A stretch of 64,000 nt of DNA from RECG01 sp046540115 (GCA_046540115.1 JBKHFR010000001.1:1-64000), one strand, 5' to 3'. Positions 1 to 9,552 are shown, counted from the first letter of the stretch. Numbers and translations are program-made. The notes: a model not told the origin generated them from the letters alone.

Positions 1-52
1 AAACTATCATAGAAAGCGGGAATTTGCAAGGCGATTTCACGCCTTCAAATGT

Positions 53-84
53 AAAAAAAACCGCACAGGACTTCTCCTGTGCGG
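53..84 (-). terminator. Intrinsic terminator of the 1244-residue lipoprotein gene
   Basis: On the minus strand a perfect 10-bp stem (CCGCACAGGA with its complement, 4-nt loop) is followed by eight T residues. It starts 24 bases after the stop codon at 109, so it ends the leftmost minus-strand unit. Bases 1-52 hold nothing I can recognise. Confidence 0.95.
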
Positions 85-108
85 TCGGTGTTATGCGCAT
101 ATGAATCG

Positions 109-3100
109 CTATTCGATGCGGGTCGCAGAAAGGTGTGATGGGTCAAGGATGACGAGCTGGATATAACCGAAGCTGCCCGTCGCTCTCGGCAGACTGCTGC
201 CGATGAAGAAGTAGACATAGCTATCCTCCGTATAGACGTTGGCATCGGTTGTCGTACCGGCGTAGTTGTCTTCGTCGATACAGAGCATCGATTCCCACCA
301 GTCGGAACCGAGATGCGGTTCATTGGCATCGAACTTGAAGGAGAAGCGTTGGTCACGATCAGCCCAGGAAACGGGGTTATTGTAATCGCTGAACTCACTG
401 TTGTCATACGAGACGCGCATGTTAACAGCGGAGCTATAGCTCGATGACGATGCTCCGAGACTGAAGGAACCTTCGAGGCGGTAGAGCTGACCGTATTCGA
501 GATCTTCTGCAGCGGCTTCGAGCTCCGCATCGTTTTGGATGACGATCGCTTCATCCAGATCGAACGAATAGGACTGATCCGTATCGACAACGGCCATATT
601 AGCCGTCGCTTCGTCCTGGATCGAAAGCGTATGGCGGCCGGCGAATCCGGTCTCGGTTGAGACGGAATAGGAGGCCGTGAACTCGACTTCATCACCGAGC
701 GCGAGCACGTGATCACCGAGCTCGTAGACGAACTTCTCTTCACCGTAGTTACCATAGAGCCCGTCGACATAGAGCAGGTCGTTGCCTTCGGCTTCCTTGA
801 TGATGATGCCGTTCGTTGTCGGTGATACGTTCGATGAGCCATTCCAGTGGAATCCGACGATGATCCCCTGGACTCTGACGAATTCCTCATCTTCAGCCTG
901 TTCGAGCACGTCGGTGACGCTCATCGTCGGAAGAACGAGGACGGTAACCGTGATTTCCGCTTCGTAGGGTGTTCCGTCGATCTCGTATGTCGCGGTCAAA
1001 ACGACTTCCTCCTCGCTATCGCCATAGGTAACCTCTCCCGTCGGCGAAATGGTGAGTTCGTCCGAGGATTCCCAGACGATCCCATCATCGACCAGCTCGT
1101 GCGTCGTCGGTAGTTCGAGGTCGCCACTAGAAATCGTTTCCGGAACCGTATCCTCGAGTTCGCGTTGAACGGTATCCTGAGGCTGTTCGTCAACGAAGTC
1201 ATCGGGCGAAAGCACGCTCCAGTAACAGTACGAATCGCTCACATTCTTTAGTACGGCGTAGAATCCACCGGTGTAACGAATGCCCGGATAGTTCGGGCCA
1301 ACGTAGGTATCCTCATCTATTCCCAGAATCTCAGGAACCCAGTTATCGCCGAGAACGGGCCTGTTGCCGTTGTCATTCAGGATCATGTTCTTCCCGCCAT
1401 AACGGATATCACCGATACTTCCCGCATCCGGGTCCATATGGAAACGGTTGTTGAGCGATCCAGGGTTATAGTCACCCGTCGTGTTGTTGATGAAGTATTC
1501 GCCATAGAAGAAGTAGATTCCACCGATCAGGCGATTATCCTCGGAGAGCTCGTCGTGCATCGCTTCATTCGAATCGATCAGAGTCGCGTGTACCCGGTAG
1601 TCAAGGAGTTCCTGATCGCTTTCGAGCACCTCGAGATTCGACTCGTAGACGATCGTCTTCTTACCGGCTTCGTTATCCGTATCGGAAATAGCGAGGGATC
1701 CGTTGAATTCGATCAGGTCACCGATTTCGAAGTCTTCACCGAGTTCGGTCAGGTTTTTGACGATCATGATATTACCGGTTGTCTTATCCTGCAGGAAGAT
1801 ATCGGATAGTCCTGCGGCCGTATTGTAACCGGCGTTTAGGACGAGCCCTTCGACGTAGAAGACTTCACCATCGTTTTCGAGTGCGAGCGCTTCTTCGACC
1901 TGGAGAACCTCCTTAGTTATTCCAGAAACCGTTACTTCGAAGTCGAGTTCGTAATCGACGCCAGCGATCGCGAAGTTCGCGGTAAGCGTTACGGGTGTCG
2001 CTTCATCCGGGAAAGTAACTTCTCCCTGCGGGTCGACGATCTCGGGATGGGACGATTCCCAAACGATGCCTTCATCAACGCGTTCGTGATCCTGAGGAAG
2101 GTCTAGATTCCCTTCTTCGTGGATGCGGGGCATGCCATCGATCAGGTCGTGCTCGACGGTCAGCGGATCGGAAGCCTGGAAATGGTCTTCATCGACGATG
2201 ACCAGCTGGATGTATGTCGGGGTTAAATAGAGCGTATAGGCGTAGATCGTGCCCTCGAACTCTTTAGCATCCGAGCCCACGAGGGGTATATCGATGGTTT
2301 CACGCCATGTCCGACCCATCGTTTCATCGAAAGGACGGATCAGGAACGCAAAGGCCTTGTCGTTATCGGGGCCGAAATTCGTTCCCACGGAATCGGCGTC
2401 ATATCCGAGGCGAATCCAGTTGGTCGGCGTCGGTTCTCCTGAGGTCGAATAGCGCATGTAAGGGTTGACGATCTCAACGAACGTATTGTAGCCCGGGAAA
2501 TCCTCCCAGCTCGAACCGCTATCCATTTCAACCGCCTGATCGAACGGATAGACGGGGTCCTGCGTCGTGCCGGTCAGTTCGGTTACGAACGGATCGACGA
2601 TGCTCGGTCTACCCTCCTGGCGGTAACTTCCGGCAATGAGAACGATATCGCCGATCACCGGATCTGCTTCGGTAAGAAGCCCGTAGTCGCCCTCTTCGAT
2701 CTCGTCGTAATCGACCGTGATCGTCGTCATCGGATCACTCGGATCCTGAACGAGAATCGTATGCTGTGACTCGGTTTGTGTTGCTGCGAATCCGATGACA
2801 ACCGCCTCGAACATGACGAGAGCGTCATCGCTTGCGAGAGCATCAGCTAGGTCCGTCGGAACGAGGGCTTTGACGGTTACGTTCAAAACGATATCGAACG
2901 GCTCTTCATCCGCGTAGGAAACCGTCGCGGTAAGCGTCCCGTCGACGTCTTCAGTCGGCAGATCGATGGTCACGTCATATTCGGTTTCATCCTCTTCGAG
3001 CGGTTCGATCGTGACTTCTTCTAGATCGGTTTCCCATTCGATCGAGACGTCATCGATGCGTTCGTGCGTAGAAGGTAACGTGAAATTACCGAGCAGTTCG

Positions 3101-3843
3101 CGCGGTACATCATCGGCGAAATCATCCTCGAGCCACGCTTCGACCTCTTCGACCGTCAAGGGCGAAAGGGTAATATCCTCTTCACTACCTGCGAATACTA
3201 GGCGCCATTCGTCACCGAAACTCGAGAAATCACCGAGGACGGCCGAAAGCTCTACACGGCTTTCGGTCATGTCTTCGAGGGCACCGGTGTTCGAGTGATC
3301 CGAGAAGGCGATCTGGTCGCCGAGGTCATCGGAAAAAACGACTTGTAGCGTAACCGGATCGACTTCGATGTGCCCCTTGAGTTCTACTAGGCGGTACCAG
3401 CTACCGAGCGCGGCTTCTTCATCGAGTTCAAGGAGTTCGGATACGGAAAGCGATTCGGCATCGGGCATATCACCCGCGCTCGAAACGAGCTCGATATCCG
3501 TGATTTCCTCGATGAGCGGTTTCGCTTCATCACGGGTAAACGTTCCGACGAGTTCGACTTCTTGTTGCAATTCGATTTCGAAGGCGTCATCGGGTAGTTC
3601 CGTTGTCGGGATGAAGATTTTGCCGAGATCCGAATCCGATAGATAGGCGCCGTTGTCATCGACATAGTAGACCGTTCCTCGAATCCTGACTTCGGTATCC
3701 TCTTCGCCTTCGAGTACCTCTTCGATCGACTTGGTTTCCGGTCCCTGATCCACCGGGTCCTCACAGGCAACCAGACCGACTACAAAAACGAAAGCTACGA
3801 GTAGTATGAGCGCGTTTTTCAACCAATTCTTTGGCCTTAGCAT
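109..3843 (-). CDS. Large surface lipoprotein with OB-fold and atrophied Ig-like repeats
   Basis: This is a 1244-residue exported lipoprotein of unknown function. A signal peptide ends in the lipobox LVAC with Cys27. An OB-fold-like module follows at about residues 40-120 and similar modules recur later. Three bacterial Ig-like repeats of the short 'atrophied' type lie near residues 230-325, 570-650 and 895-975. Each carries a 'lP-x-x-HE-x-[VI]D' segment followed by 'I-x-WE[ST]'. Between them are aromatic-rich segments ending in 'YIQLVI' that occur twice. The start is supported by AAGGAGG eight bases upstream. It is very acidic. It lies 21 nt after the M14 lipoprotein gene and may be the last gene of the PGA locus or a separate unit. 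OB/Ig arrays of this kind are often adhesins or nuclease-associated surface proteins, but no catalytic domain is visible here. Confidence 0.85.
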   Translation of the reverse strand: MLRPKNWLKNALILLVAFVFVVGLVACEDPVDQGPETKSIEEVLEGEEDTEVRIRGTVYYVDDNGAYLSDSDLGKIFIPTTELPDDAFEIELQQEVELVGTFTRDEAKPLIEEITDIELVSSAGDMPDAESLSVSELLELDEEAALGSWYRLVELKGHIEVDPVTLQVVFSDDLGDQIAFSDHSNTGALEDMTESRVELSAVLGDFSSFGDEWRLVFAGSEEDITLSPLTVEEVEAWLEDDFADDVPRELLGNFTLPSTHERIDDVSIEWETDLEEVTIEPLEEDETEYDVTIDLPTEDVDGTLTATVSYADEEPFDIVLNVTVKALVPTDLADALASDDALVMFEAVVIGFAATQTESQHTILVQDPSDPMTTITVDYDEIEEGDYGLLTEADPVIGDIVLIAGSYRQEGRPSIVDPFVTELTGTTQDPVYPFDQAVEMDSGSSWEDFPGYNTFVEIVNPYMRYSTSGEPTPTNWIRLGYDADSVGTNFGPDNDKAFAFLIRPFDETMGRTWRETIDIPLVGSDAKEFEGTIYAYTLYLTPTYIQLVIVDEDHFQASDPLTVEHDLIDGMPRIHEEGNLDLPQDHERVDEGIVWESSHPEIVDPQGEVTFPDEATPVTLTANFAIAGVDYELDFEVTVSGITKEVLQVEEALALENDGEVFYVEGLVLNAGYNTAAGLSDIFLQDKTTGNIMIVKNLTELGEDFEIGDLIEFNGSLAISDTDNEAGKKTIVYESNLEVLESDQELLDYRVHATLIDSNEAMHDELSEDNRLIGGIYFFYGEYFINNTTGDYNPGSLNNRFHMDPDAGSIGDIRYGGKNMILNDNGNRPVLGDNWVPEILGIDEDTYVGPNYPGIRYTGGFYAVLKNVSDSYCYWSVLSPDDFVDEQPQDTVQRELEDTVPETISSGDLELPTTHELVDDGIVWESSDELTISPTGEVTYGDSEEEVVLTATYEIDGTPYEAEITVTVLVLPTMSVTDVLEQAEDEEFVRVQGIIVGFHWNGSSNVSPTTNGIIIKEAEGNDLLYVDGLYGNYGEEKFVYELGDHVLALGDEVEFTASYSVSTETGFAGRHTLSIQDEATANMAVVDTDQSYSFDLDEAIVIQNDAELEAAAEDLEYGQLYRLEGSFSLGASSSSYSSAVNMRVSYDNSEFSDYNNPVSWADRDQRFSFKFDANEPHLGSDWWESMLCIDEDNYAGTTTDANVYTEDSYVYFFIGSSLPRATGSFGYIQLVILDPSHLSATRIE

Positions 3844-3864
3844 TGGATATTCCTCCTTATATTT

Positions 3865-4659
3865 CTATTCTTCGAACATGAACGTGTCGAGAAAGATCTT
3901 GATGAGTTCAACCTGCTGTTCGATGCGTACCGATAGGGGTACGCCTTCATCATCGATCCTGAACGTAGCGGTATCCCGATTGGTTTCGATTGTGAATACG
4001 GGTACGCCATAGGTTTCGGTGAACGTGCGATTGATCGAGCCCTGTGGTGGCGCATTCAGATTCGTGAAAGGCGTCCTTCCTTCCATCAATGGAAGGGCAT
4101 TGAACGTTTCGATGACAGAAAGACCGTACAGGCTATGGCTGCTGTCGTGTAGAACGATCGAGTCGCCGACCCGTCCTTCGGTATAGCTTTCGAGCGATTC
4201 GTGGAGATCGAGGACGATATCCGGCTCCTTCTGGGCTATGACGGCGAAGAGCGCGTGGGCGAGTCGGTCGAGAGCGGAACCATCCGCATCCCCGGGAAAG
4301 GCGCGATTGAGATCAGCGCGACCGGGTGCGTTTCGGCGGGGCGGATCCTGGACCGTAGCGAGCCGATTGGCGATCGGTAGGATGTGGACCGTACCGCGCC
4401 TAAAATCGTGTGTTAGCATTTCCTGAGCGGCCATCCAACCGGCGCGCTCATCGCCGTGAATGCCGCCAATGATAAAGAAGGTAGGCCCTTCCACGTCCGT
4501 ATCGAAGGTGTATACCGTAAAGCGATCCTCGCTGTCTTCTAGATATGTCCGCTCGCTCTTCGTGACGGTGACGTCGCTTTCTTCAGCGCTCTCTTCCGCG
4601 CAGGAGATGAGCATCGGGGTCATGAAAAGCGCCAAGAGAATCAGGATCAATCGTTTCAA
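3865..4659 (-). CDS. Lipoprotein M14/AstE-type zinc carboxypeptidase-like hydrolase
   Basis: This is a 264-residue lipoprotein (lipobox LISC, Cys20) of the M14 / succinylglutamate desuccinylase-aspartoacylase superfamily. Visible zinc ligands are H68 and E71 in GGIHGDE and H153 in DLHES. The substrate-binding motif DLNRAFPG lies near residues 116-123 and a late FTIET could supply the catalytic Glu. Family members cut C-terminal residues from peptides or N-acyl amino acids. Position after pgsBCW-murI-ggt suggests action on gamma-glutamyl chains outside the cell, which is an inference. The start codon is TTG, with AGGTAGG upstream. It is 9 nt behind the preceding lipoprotein gene. A larger anchored paralogue lies at 10617-11831 in the same locus. 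Confidence 0.85.
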   Translation of the reverse strand: MKRLILILLALFMTPMLISCAEESAEESDVTVTKSERTYLEDSEDRFTVYTFDTDVEGPTFFIIGGIHGDERAGWMAAQEMLTHDFRRGTVHILPIANRLATVQDPPRRNAPGRADLNRAFPGDADGSALDRLAHALFAVIAQKEPDIVLDLHESLESYTEGRVGDSIVLHDSSHSLYGLSVIETFNALPLMEGRTPFTNLNAPPQGSINRTFTETYGVPVFTIETNRDTATFRIDDEGVPLSVRIEQQVELIKIFLDTFMFEE

Positions 4660-4668
4660 GTCGCCTAC

Positions 4669-5310
4669 CTACCTTGAAAAGATGGTTCTAAGTGGCGGGA
4701 TGAGCTGCGCGGTTCCACTGTAGACGTAGAGTGGCCGGTCGTATTCTTCCGCGAGCTCACTGAAGAAGTCATCGTCGTTTCCGCCATTCGTGATCAGGGT
4801 GAGCTCGCTTTCGGCCATCGACGCTTCGATCAGAGGGTCCGATTCGACGCCACGTCGCTGCATACCGCCGGTGTGCATGGTGATGATCGTGATCTCACCG
4901 GCTTGCGCCCGTGCGGCGAAGGCTTCCGCTCGGTTTTCTTCCGCTGCCTGATCGGTACCAGCAGCACCCATGCCCTTAGAACTCGCTCCGGGAACGAGCA
5001 GAACGACGGATCCCGCTTCGACCTGGTTCGCTTCGAGTAGAGCGTCCATTTCCACGTCGGCCTCTAGAGCTTCATTGTCGTTATCATAGACGTTAGAAAG
5101 CAGGTTCCAGATCGTATCCAGGTCGGCGCTCTGACCGATCGACGTGATGAAGACATCCCCTTCAGCCATTCCAGCGTATTCAGCGGGTAATTCCGGATCG
5201 AGTTCGACCTCGTCGTTCGGATCGTCGGTTTCTCCCGGTTCGTCGTCACCACAGCCAGCGACGCCAAATAGCAACAAACCCATTAATAGTAGCATTAACC
5301 ATTTTTTCAT
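4669..5310 (-). CDS. Small acidic lipoprotein of the PGA locus
   Basis: The product has 213 residues with a lipoprotein signal (lipobox VAGC, Cys20) and an acidic linker. A single globular domain covers about residues 45-213. The domain has alternating beta strands and helices ('FITSIGQSADLDTIW', 'GSVVLLVPGASSKGMGAAG', 'ITIITMHTGGMQRR', 'LTLITNGGND'), giving a Rossmann-like appearance. It resembles a small secreted family I associate with DUF6305, but I cannot confirm that. The start at 5310 (MKKWLM) is preferred to the codon 15 bases upstream because it begins the signal peptide. It sits between ggt and the M14 lipoprotein, so it may bind gamma-glutamyl products or assist these enzymes. That role is only inferred from position. 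Confidence 0.75.
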   Translation of the reverse strand: MKKWLMLLLMGLLLFGVAGCGDDEPGETDDPNDEVELDPELPAEYAGMAEGDVFITSIGQSADLDTIWNLLSNVYDNDNEALEADVEMDALLEANQVEAGSVVLLVPGASSKGMGAAGTDQAAEENRAEAFAARAQAGEITIITMHTGGMQRRGVESDPLIEASMAESELTLITNGGNDDDFFSELAEEYDRPLYVYSGTAQLIPPLRTIFSR

Positions 5311-5336
5311 GATTTCATCCTCCAATTTTTATAGTA

Positions 5337-7163
5337 TCAATATCCCAGAGCCTTACCGTCGCGACGCGTATCGGCACCGCCATGCAATTCACCCGTATCC
5401 GGATCGATCGTGATCGCCTGAACGCCACCGAAATAAAGGTCGATCCCGCTATAGACATCCGGGTCGTATCCGAGATCGCTCAAGGCGTCGATAACCGATT
5501 GACCCATGTCTTCCTCGATCTCAAGGTTCTTTCCGACGTAGTGGAAAATGCGCGGCGATTCGATGGCGCTCTGTACGTCCATATCGTACTCGATGACGTT
5601 GAGTAGGACCTGAACGATCGCCGAGGTGATACGCATGCTGCCGGGCGATCCGATCGCCATGAATGGTTCTCCATCCGATAAAACGATCGATGGCGACATG
5701 TTACTCAGTGGTCGCTTGAACGGTTTGAGCTCTGCTGCTGTCTGGTACATGCTGAACGGGCTCATGATGTTATTCAAAATGATGCCCGTTCCGGCGGGAA
5801 TGATCCCGTTACCGAAGAAATAGTTGATCGTATTGGTCGATGAGACCGTATTGCCCTGCTCATCGACGATCGTAAAGTGCGTCGTGCTTCCGCTTTCGCC
5901 TTCATCCTGGGCGAGATGCTGATCGCCATGGGCGAGAGCGTCGTCGTCCTGATGAGCCCACGGATCCCCGTACTGGTCGGTTCCCGTGAACGTGCCTCCC
6001 TGTTCCGGATCGAAGAGCTCCATCCGTTCCTCTGCGAAGTCCTTGCTCATGAGTCCTTGGATCGGCACCTCTACGAAGAGCGGATCACCGACGTAACGCC
6101 TGCGATCACCGTAAGCGAGCTGCATCGTCTGGGCGAGAAGATTCAGGTATTCGGCCGAATTGTGATCGAGTTCGGAGATCGGACCGTAGACGGTTTCATA
6201 GAACTCGAGCATATTGAAGATCTGGATGAGCGTCGTTCCTCCCGAACTCGGGGGATACATCGAAACGATGTCATAGTCCTTATATGTTCCCGTCAACGCT
6301 TCGTCCTTGATCGTCGAGCCGATCGCACGGTGCATGTCACTCATGGTGACGATGCCGCCGGCATCCTGAACGGCACTGACGATCGCGCGGGCGATATCGC
6401 TCTTGTAGAAACCGTCACGGCCGTCTTCAACGATCGTTTCCATCACGCGGGCGAGATCCTCATTGATCAGCGTATCCCCGACCGTCATTGCGCTGAACCC
6501 ATCCGCACTATAGATTTCGAGTGCCTCTTCGCGGGAAGTCATGAGTTTCCCGAACTGGGAATCGATCGCCTCGGCGAGGCTCGGTTTCACTTCGAAACCT
6601 TCGCGAGCGAGGGTTATGGCCGGCTCGACGAGTTCATCGAGATCCATGGTCGCCAGGTCCTCGTGAATGGTCAGCATGCCATCGACGAACATCGGAACAC
6701 CGAATGAACCGGGACCGCTGCGAACGTCGAGATTCTCGTCGCTCTGATAGAGTTCGACCGTCGCTGCCTCGGGAGCGAATTCACGGTAGTCATACCCGAT
6801 CCTTTCACCGGTCTCAGCATTATAGGTAACCATGAAACCGCCACCGCCGATACCGGACGCGTTGGGTTCGGTTACGCCGAGCGCGAAAGCTACAGCGATC
6901 GCTGCGTCAAAGGCGTTTCCTCCGTCCTTGAGAATGTCGAGTCCGACCTTGGTAGCGTAGGACGATGCCGTCGCGACCATGCCGTTCTCACCGAAGGATT
7001 CGCGCACCGTAAGGTCATGATAATCGGTGACATCCTTGGGGTCAGTACCGTTATCATCGTCGTCATCCTCATCGGAATTACACGCCGCGAGGGCGAATAT
7101 CGACGTGATGACGAGCATGAATAGCAGGAACCGCTTGAATACCGTTTGCATAGTCATATCCAT
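5337..7163 (-). CDS. ggt: Lipid-anchored gamma-glutamyltransferase (GGT/CapD-like)
   Basis: This is a 608-residue gamma-glutamyltranspeptidase. A lipobox LAAC (Cys28) is followed by a run of Asp. The family fold begins with GMVATASSYA and GGNAFDAAIA (60-90). The autoprocessing site and N-terminal nucleophile is T427 in GSTTHFTIVD, and the conserved PLSNMSPSIV and GSPGSMRI segments follow. It is full length and all key residues look intact. Family enzymes transfer or hydrolyse gamma-glutamyl groups; in PGA producers CapD/Ggt trims or covalently attaches the polymer. Membrane anchoring fits a role in handling PGA at the surface. AAAGGAG lies upstream; ATG at 7163 or the third codon could start translation. 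A 142-nt gap separates it from murI. Confidence 0.93.
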   Translation of the reverse strand: MDMTMQTVFKRFLLFMLVITSIFALAACNSDEDDDDDNGTDPKDVTDYHDLTVRESFGENGMVATASSYATKVGLDILKDGGNAFDAAIAVAFALGVTEPNASGIGGGGFMVTYNAETGERIGYDYREFAPEAATVELYQSDENLDVRSGPGSFGVPMFVDGMLTIHEDLATMDLDELVEPAITLAREGFEVKPSLAEAIDSQFGKLMTSREEALEIYSADGFSAMTVGDTLINEDLARVMETIVEDGRDGFYKSDIARAIVSAVQDAGGIVTMSDMHRAIGSTIKDEALTGTYKDYDIVSMYPPSSGGTTLIQIFNMLEFYETVYGPISELDHNSAEYLNLLAQTMQLAYGDRRRYVGDPLFVEVPIQGLMSKDFAEERMELFDPEQGGTFTGTDQYGDPWAHQDDDALAHGDQHLAQDEGESGSTTHFTIVDEQGNTVSSTNTINYFFGNGIIPAGTGIILNNIMSPFSMYQTAAELKPFKRPLSNMSPSIVLSDGEPFMAIGSPGSMRITSAIVQVLLNVIEYDMDVQSAIESPRIFHYVGKNLEIEEDMGQSVIDALSDLGYDPDVYSGIDLYFGGVQAITIDPDTGELHGGADTRRDGKALGY

Positions 7164-7305
7164 CTTTCTCCTTTCTTATTCTAGACGTTTTCTATGTGAC
7201 CGAACACCGATAGGTAGAAAGCGCACTACCCATAGAGGGCTGAACCTATCTTCTAATTCTATCACATCTATAGACGTTTTGCATGCTCATACCGGATAAA
7301 AACCA
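7164..7305 (-). promoter_or_regulatory. Putative internal promoter region before ggt
   Basis: This 142-nt gap between murI and ggt holds a minus-strand TAGAAT (-10 like, 7256-7261) with no convincing -35. A 10-bp direct repeat TAGACGTTTT occurs at 7182-7191 and 7271-7280. The first copy lies next to the ggt Shine-Dalgarno and the second just upstream of the -10. This could be an operator pair for separate control of the degradative half of the locus. Confidence 0.35.
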
Positions 7306-8061
7306 CTATATGCGGATCCGATCGATCCGCGTGAATAGGCCTGATCCGATTATGCTCGGCGCCCGTTCGATGGCTTCGATAGGGCCTGTCGTAAGCATTT
7401 CGATACGCGAAGATCCATCGCGATCAGCAGAAATCCCCTTCAATCTCTTCGCGATCATCCGGTCCCCTAGAACGAGCCTAGCGTTCCGGTAGATGGATCC
7501 GATTTCCCTTTTCAACCACCCGAAATGCGTACAACCCAGCACGATGGTATCGGCGCTTTCATCGACGTGATCCTCTAGGTGCTCCCTTGTCCTTGAAAAG
7601 GATGCTTCGCTTCCCGCCTTTCCGCTTTCGACGAGTCCGACGAGGGGTGAACTAGAAACTTCGGTCACGTCGATGCCGTAACGAGCGAGCGCGTCCCGAT
7701 AGACGTGCGAGCGGGCGGTAAAATCGGTTGAAAGGACGATAACTCGTTTATTCCCGGTAGTTTCTAGGACCTCTTCGACAACGTTATCGATCATGGAAAT
7801 AACCGGCAAGGAAAAGGACATGTTCTGGCTCACTACGCTCGCGGTATTGCAGGCGATGACAACCGTCCTGACACCACGCTCATGGAAGTAGTCGGTTATA
7901 GCGCGCACGCGATCCTTGATCCGGTGTTCCTCCTTCGTCCCATAGGGGGCGAAGGCCTGGTCGGCGACATAGATGAAATCGTGATCGATTTTCTCTAACA
8001 TCGTCCCTAGGATCGATAGGCCACCGAGTCCGGAATCGAAGATGCCGATCGGCCTAGTCAC
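7306..8061 (-). CDS. murI: Glutamate racemase
   Basis: This is a 251-residue cofactor-independent racemase that interconverts L- and D-glutamate in the cytosol. Hallmarks are D9-S10 in IFDSGLGG, the first catalytic cysteine C71 in ACNTAS, and the second, C177, with H179 in GCTHF. Length is normal. The start overlaps the end of pgsW by 8 nt, so the two are translationally coupled. Coupling to pgsB-pgsC-pgsW suggests that this copy supplies D-Glu for poly-gamma-glutamate rather than (or besides) peptidoglycan. Presence of murI alone should therefore not be taken as proof that the cell makes a wall. Confidence 0.95.
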   Translation of the reverse strand: MTRPIGIFDSGLGGLSILGTMLEKIDHDFIYVADQAFAPYGTKEEHRIKDRVRAITDYFHERGVRTVVIACNTASVVSQNMSFSLPVISMIDNVVEEVLETTGNKRVIVLSTDFTARSHVYRDALARYGIDVTEVSSSPLVGLVESGKAGSEASFSRTREHLEDHVDESADTIVLGCTHFGWLKREIGSIYRNARLVLGDRMIAKRLKGISADRDGSSRIEMLTTGPIEAIERAPSIIGSGLFTRIDRIRI

Positions 8062-9142
8062 TAGCGATCGCCTCCTTTTTTCGCTGATACCGATCGTAAC
8101 CGATCACGCCGAAGAAGCATGCGACAGTCAGGATGATAGCGGGTAAGGAATGCTCGGTCTCACGGTAGAATGATCCGGTTCCGATTCTTTTGTTATCCTC
8201 GGAACTAGTGTCCATCCCCTGGCGCCGAGCGAGATCCTCGATGTTGAGCAAGTGGATTACCGGAACATCATCGCGGAGAAAGCGTTCGATCAGACCGGAA
8301 TCGTCAACGACGGAAACGGACATCCTTCGTGTCAATCCGTTCGGGTAGGTCGTCTGATGACGACCGAAACCGACGCTATTACCACCGACATTAACGAAGG
8401 CTGAAATCGTTCTGAGTTCCTCCGAATAGGTCCGATAGCGGGTTACGATATTCTTCCCGAGGTCATCCTCATCGATGGTCGCGTAGCCGCGAGATCGATA
8501 GCGTTCGAGAAGGTCGTCCCTGAAGTCCTCATCATCCTCTTCAAGGAGCTGATCGTTCGCTCCACCGAGGGATAGCACCGCTGTTCGATGGGATAGAATT
8601 CTCTGTTCATAAAGGATTTCTTCCATATCGACGTACGTGAAGTCGATGTGATTCGCGCCGTAGGTCGATGACCCGAGCGAAGAAGCGATGAACGGTTCGA
8701 GATCCATCGTCTCGACGGCACAGAGCACCGCGACGTTGAGAGCCGGGAAGGACCCCGAGAAATTGATGGCGACACCGTCCCCGGCCTCCATGTCGAGCTC
8801 GTGGAAGTATCCTACGATCAGTGCGGCGAAATTCGGATCGGTCGACAGTCTTTTGGCTTCGAGCGACCCGAGCGTCGTCGAGATCGACGGCTCGTCATAG
8901 TCCGGCCACGGCACGCCGATGATGCCGGTCTCGGCCGGGTCGAGATCCTTATCGATTTCGATATCCCGTTCGATGCGTTCCTTTTTGATCGCTTCGAGGG
9001 CGTCAACCATGAGATTCGCAGCGGCGATTTGCTGATCGTAATAGTCCGTTTTCCTTTCGTGCTCGAGCGACTCGATCGCGATAAAGGCGACTACGAGAAA
9101 GCTGAAGAGGAATAGTAGGCGTCGCGTTTTCAAATGATCCAC
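8054..9142 (-). CDS. pgsW: Poly-gamma-glutamate system protein PgsW-like
   Basis: The product has 362 residues with a transmembrane helix at about 7-25 (LFLFSFLVVAFIAIESL). A large extracytoplasmic domain follows, and a second helix lies near the C-terminus (about 335-350, AIILTVACFFGVIGYD) before a basic tail. It contains GDGVAINFSGSFPALN and SSTYGANHIDFTYVDM, typical of the roughly 370-residue family found in PgsB/PgsC cassettes that lack PgsA/CapA (TIGR04332-type, from memory). The biochemical role is unknown; it may replace PgsA in polymer export or chain handling. The gene overlaps pgsC by 13 nt and murI by 8 nt. Family assignment rests on size, topology and context. Confidence 0.82.
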   Translation of the reverse strand: MDHLKTRRLLFLFSFLVVAFIAIESLEHERKTDYYDQQIAAANLMVDALEAIKKERIERDIEIDKDLDPAETGIIGVPWPDYDEPSISTTLGSLEAKRLSTDPNFAALIVGYFHELDMEAGDGVAINFSGSFPALNVAVLCAVETMDLEPFIASSLGSSTYGANHIDFTYVDMEEILYEQRILSHRTAVLSLGGANDQLLEEDDEDFRDDLLERYRSRGYATIDEDDLGKNIVTRYRTYSEELRTISAFVNVGGNSVGFGRHQTTYPNGLTRRMSVSVVDDSGLIERFLRDDVPVIHLLNIEDLARRQGMDTSSEDNKRIGTGSFYRETEHSLPAIILTVACFFGVIGYDRYQRKKEAIASD

Positions 9143-9552
9143 ACCACCATGCTCGTAACCAGGAGCACTACCCCGAGGCCCAAGAGCGTTCGAACCGGGC
9201 CCTGTTTCGTGATCTCGGATGCGAGTATCCCGGCGATGATCGTACCGATCAGCGGTACGCTCATGAAAGCGAAGTCGAGCGGAATGATCACCGAACCCAA
9301 CAGGATGCCGATCGCAGCGGCGACCACGATGTGTACGACATATTTCCTCCTGCCGAAGAGGATGACGTGCTTTGACAGGTACCGGACCAAGAAAGACGCG
9401 AGAACGGCAACCACGACCGTCAGGATGATCCGCCTAGGGTCATAGACGTAGTAGGCGAGCATGCCGGGAACGATGATCCCTCCGGGTGAAATATCCGTGA
9501 GCTCATAAAAGACGATCGCTAAGAGCATGCCTAACAGAATCGTTTCACCCAT
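9130..9552 (-). CDS. pgsC: Poly-gamma-glutamate synthesis membrane protein PgsC/CapC
   Basis: The protein has 140 residues and is almost entirely hydrophobic, with four to five helices. It begins METILLG-like (MGETILLGMLLAIVFYELT) and carries the family signature SPGGIIVPGMLA at about residues 22-33. PgsC works with the PgsB ligase to make and thread the polymer at the membrane. The start at 9552 is chosen because the family begins just before this helix; the longer reading adds 13 residues of pgsB overlap. It overlaps pgsB by 8 nt and pgsW by 13 nt. Confidence 0.92.
   Translation of the reverse strand: MGETILLGMLLAIVFYELTDISPGGIIVPGMLAYYVYDPRRIILTVVVAVLASFLVRYLSKHVILFGRRKYVVHIVVAAAIGILLGSVIIPLDFAFMSVPLIGTIIAGILASEITKQGPVRTLLGLGVVLLVTSMVVWII

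Noticed and set aside
5877..6707. 276-codon open frame on the plus strand inside ggt
   Set aside because: It is antisense to a complete gamma-glutamyltransferase with all motifs; high-GC third positions create long shadow frames here.
7306..8061. Taking murI as proof of cell-wall synthesis
   Set aside because: Its 8-nt overlap with pgsW points to poly-gamma-glutamate; no other wall-precursor gene is in the window.
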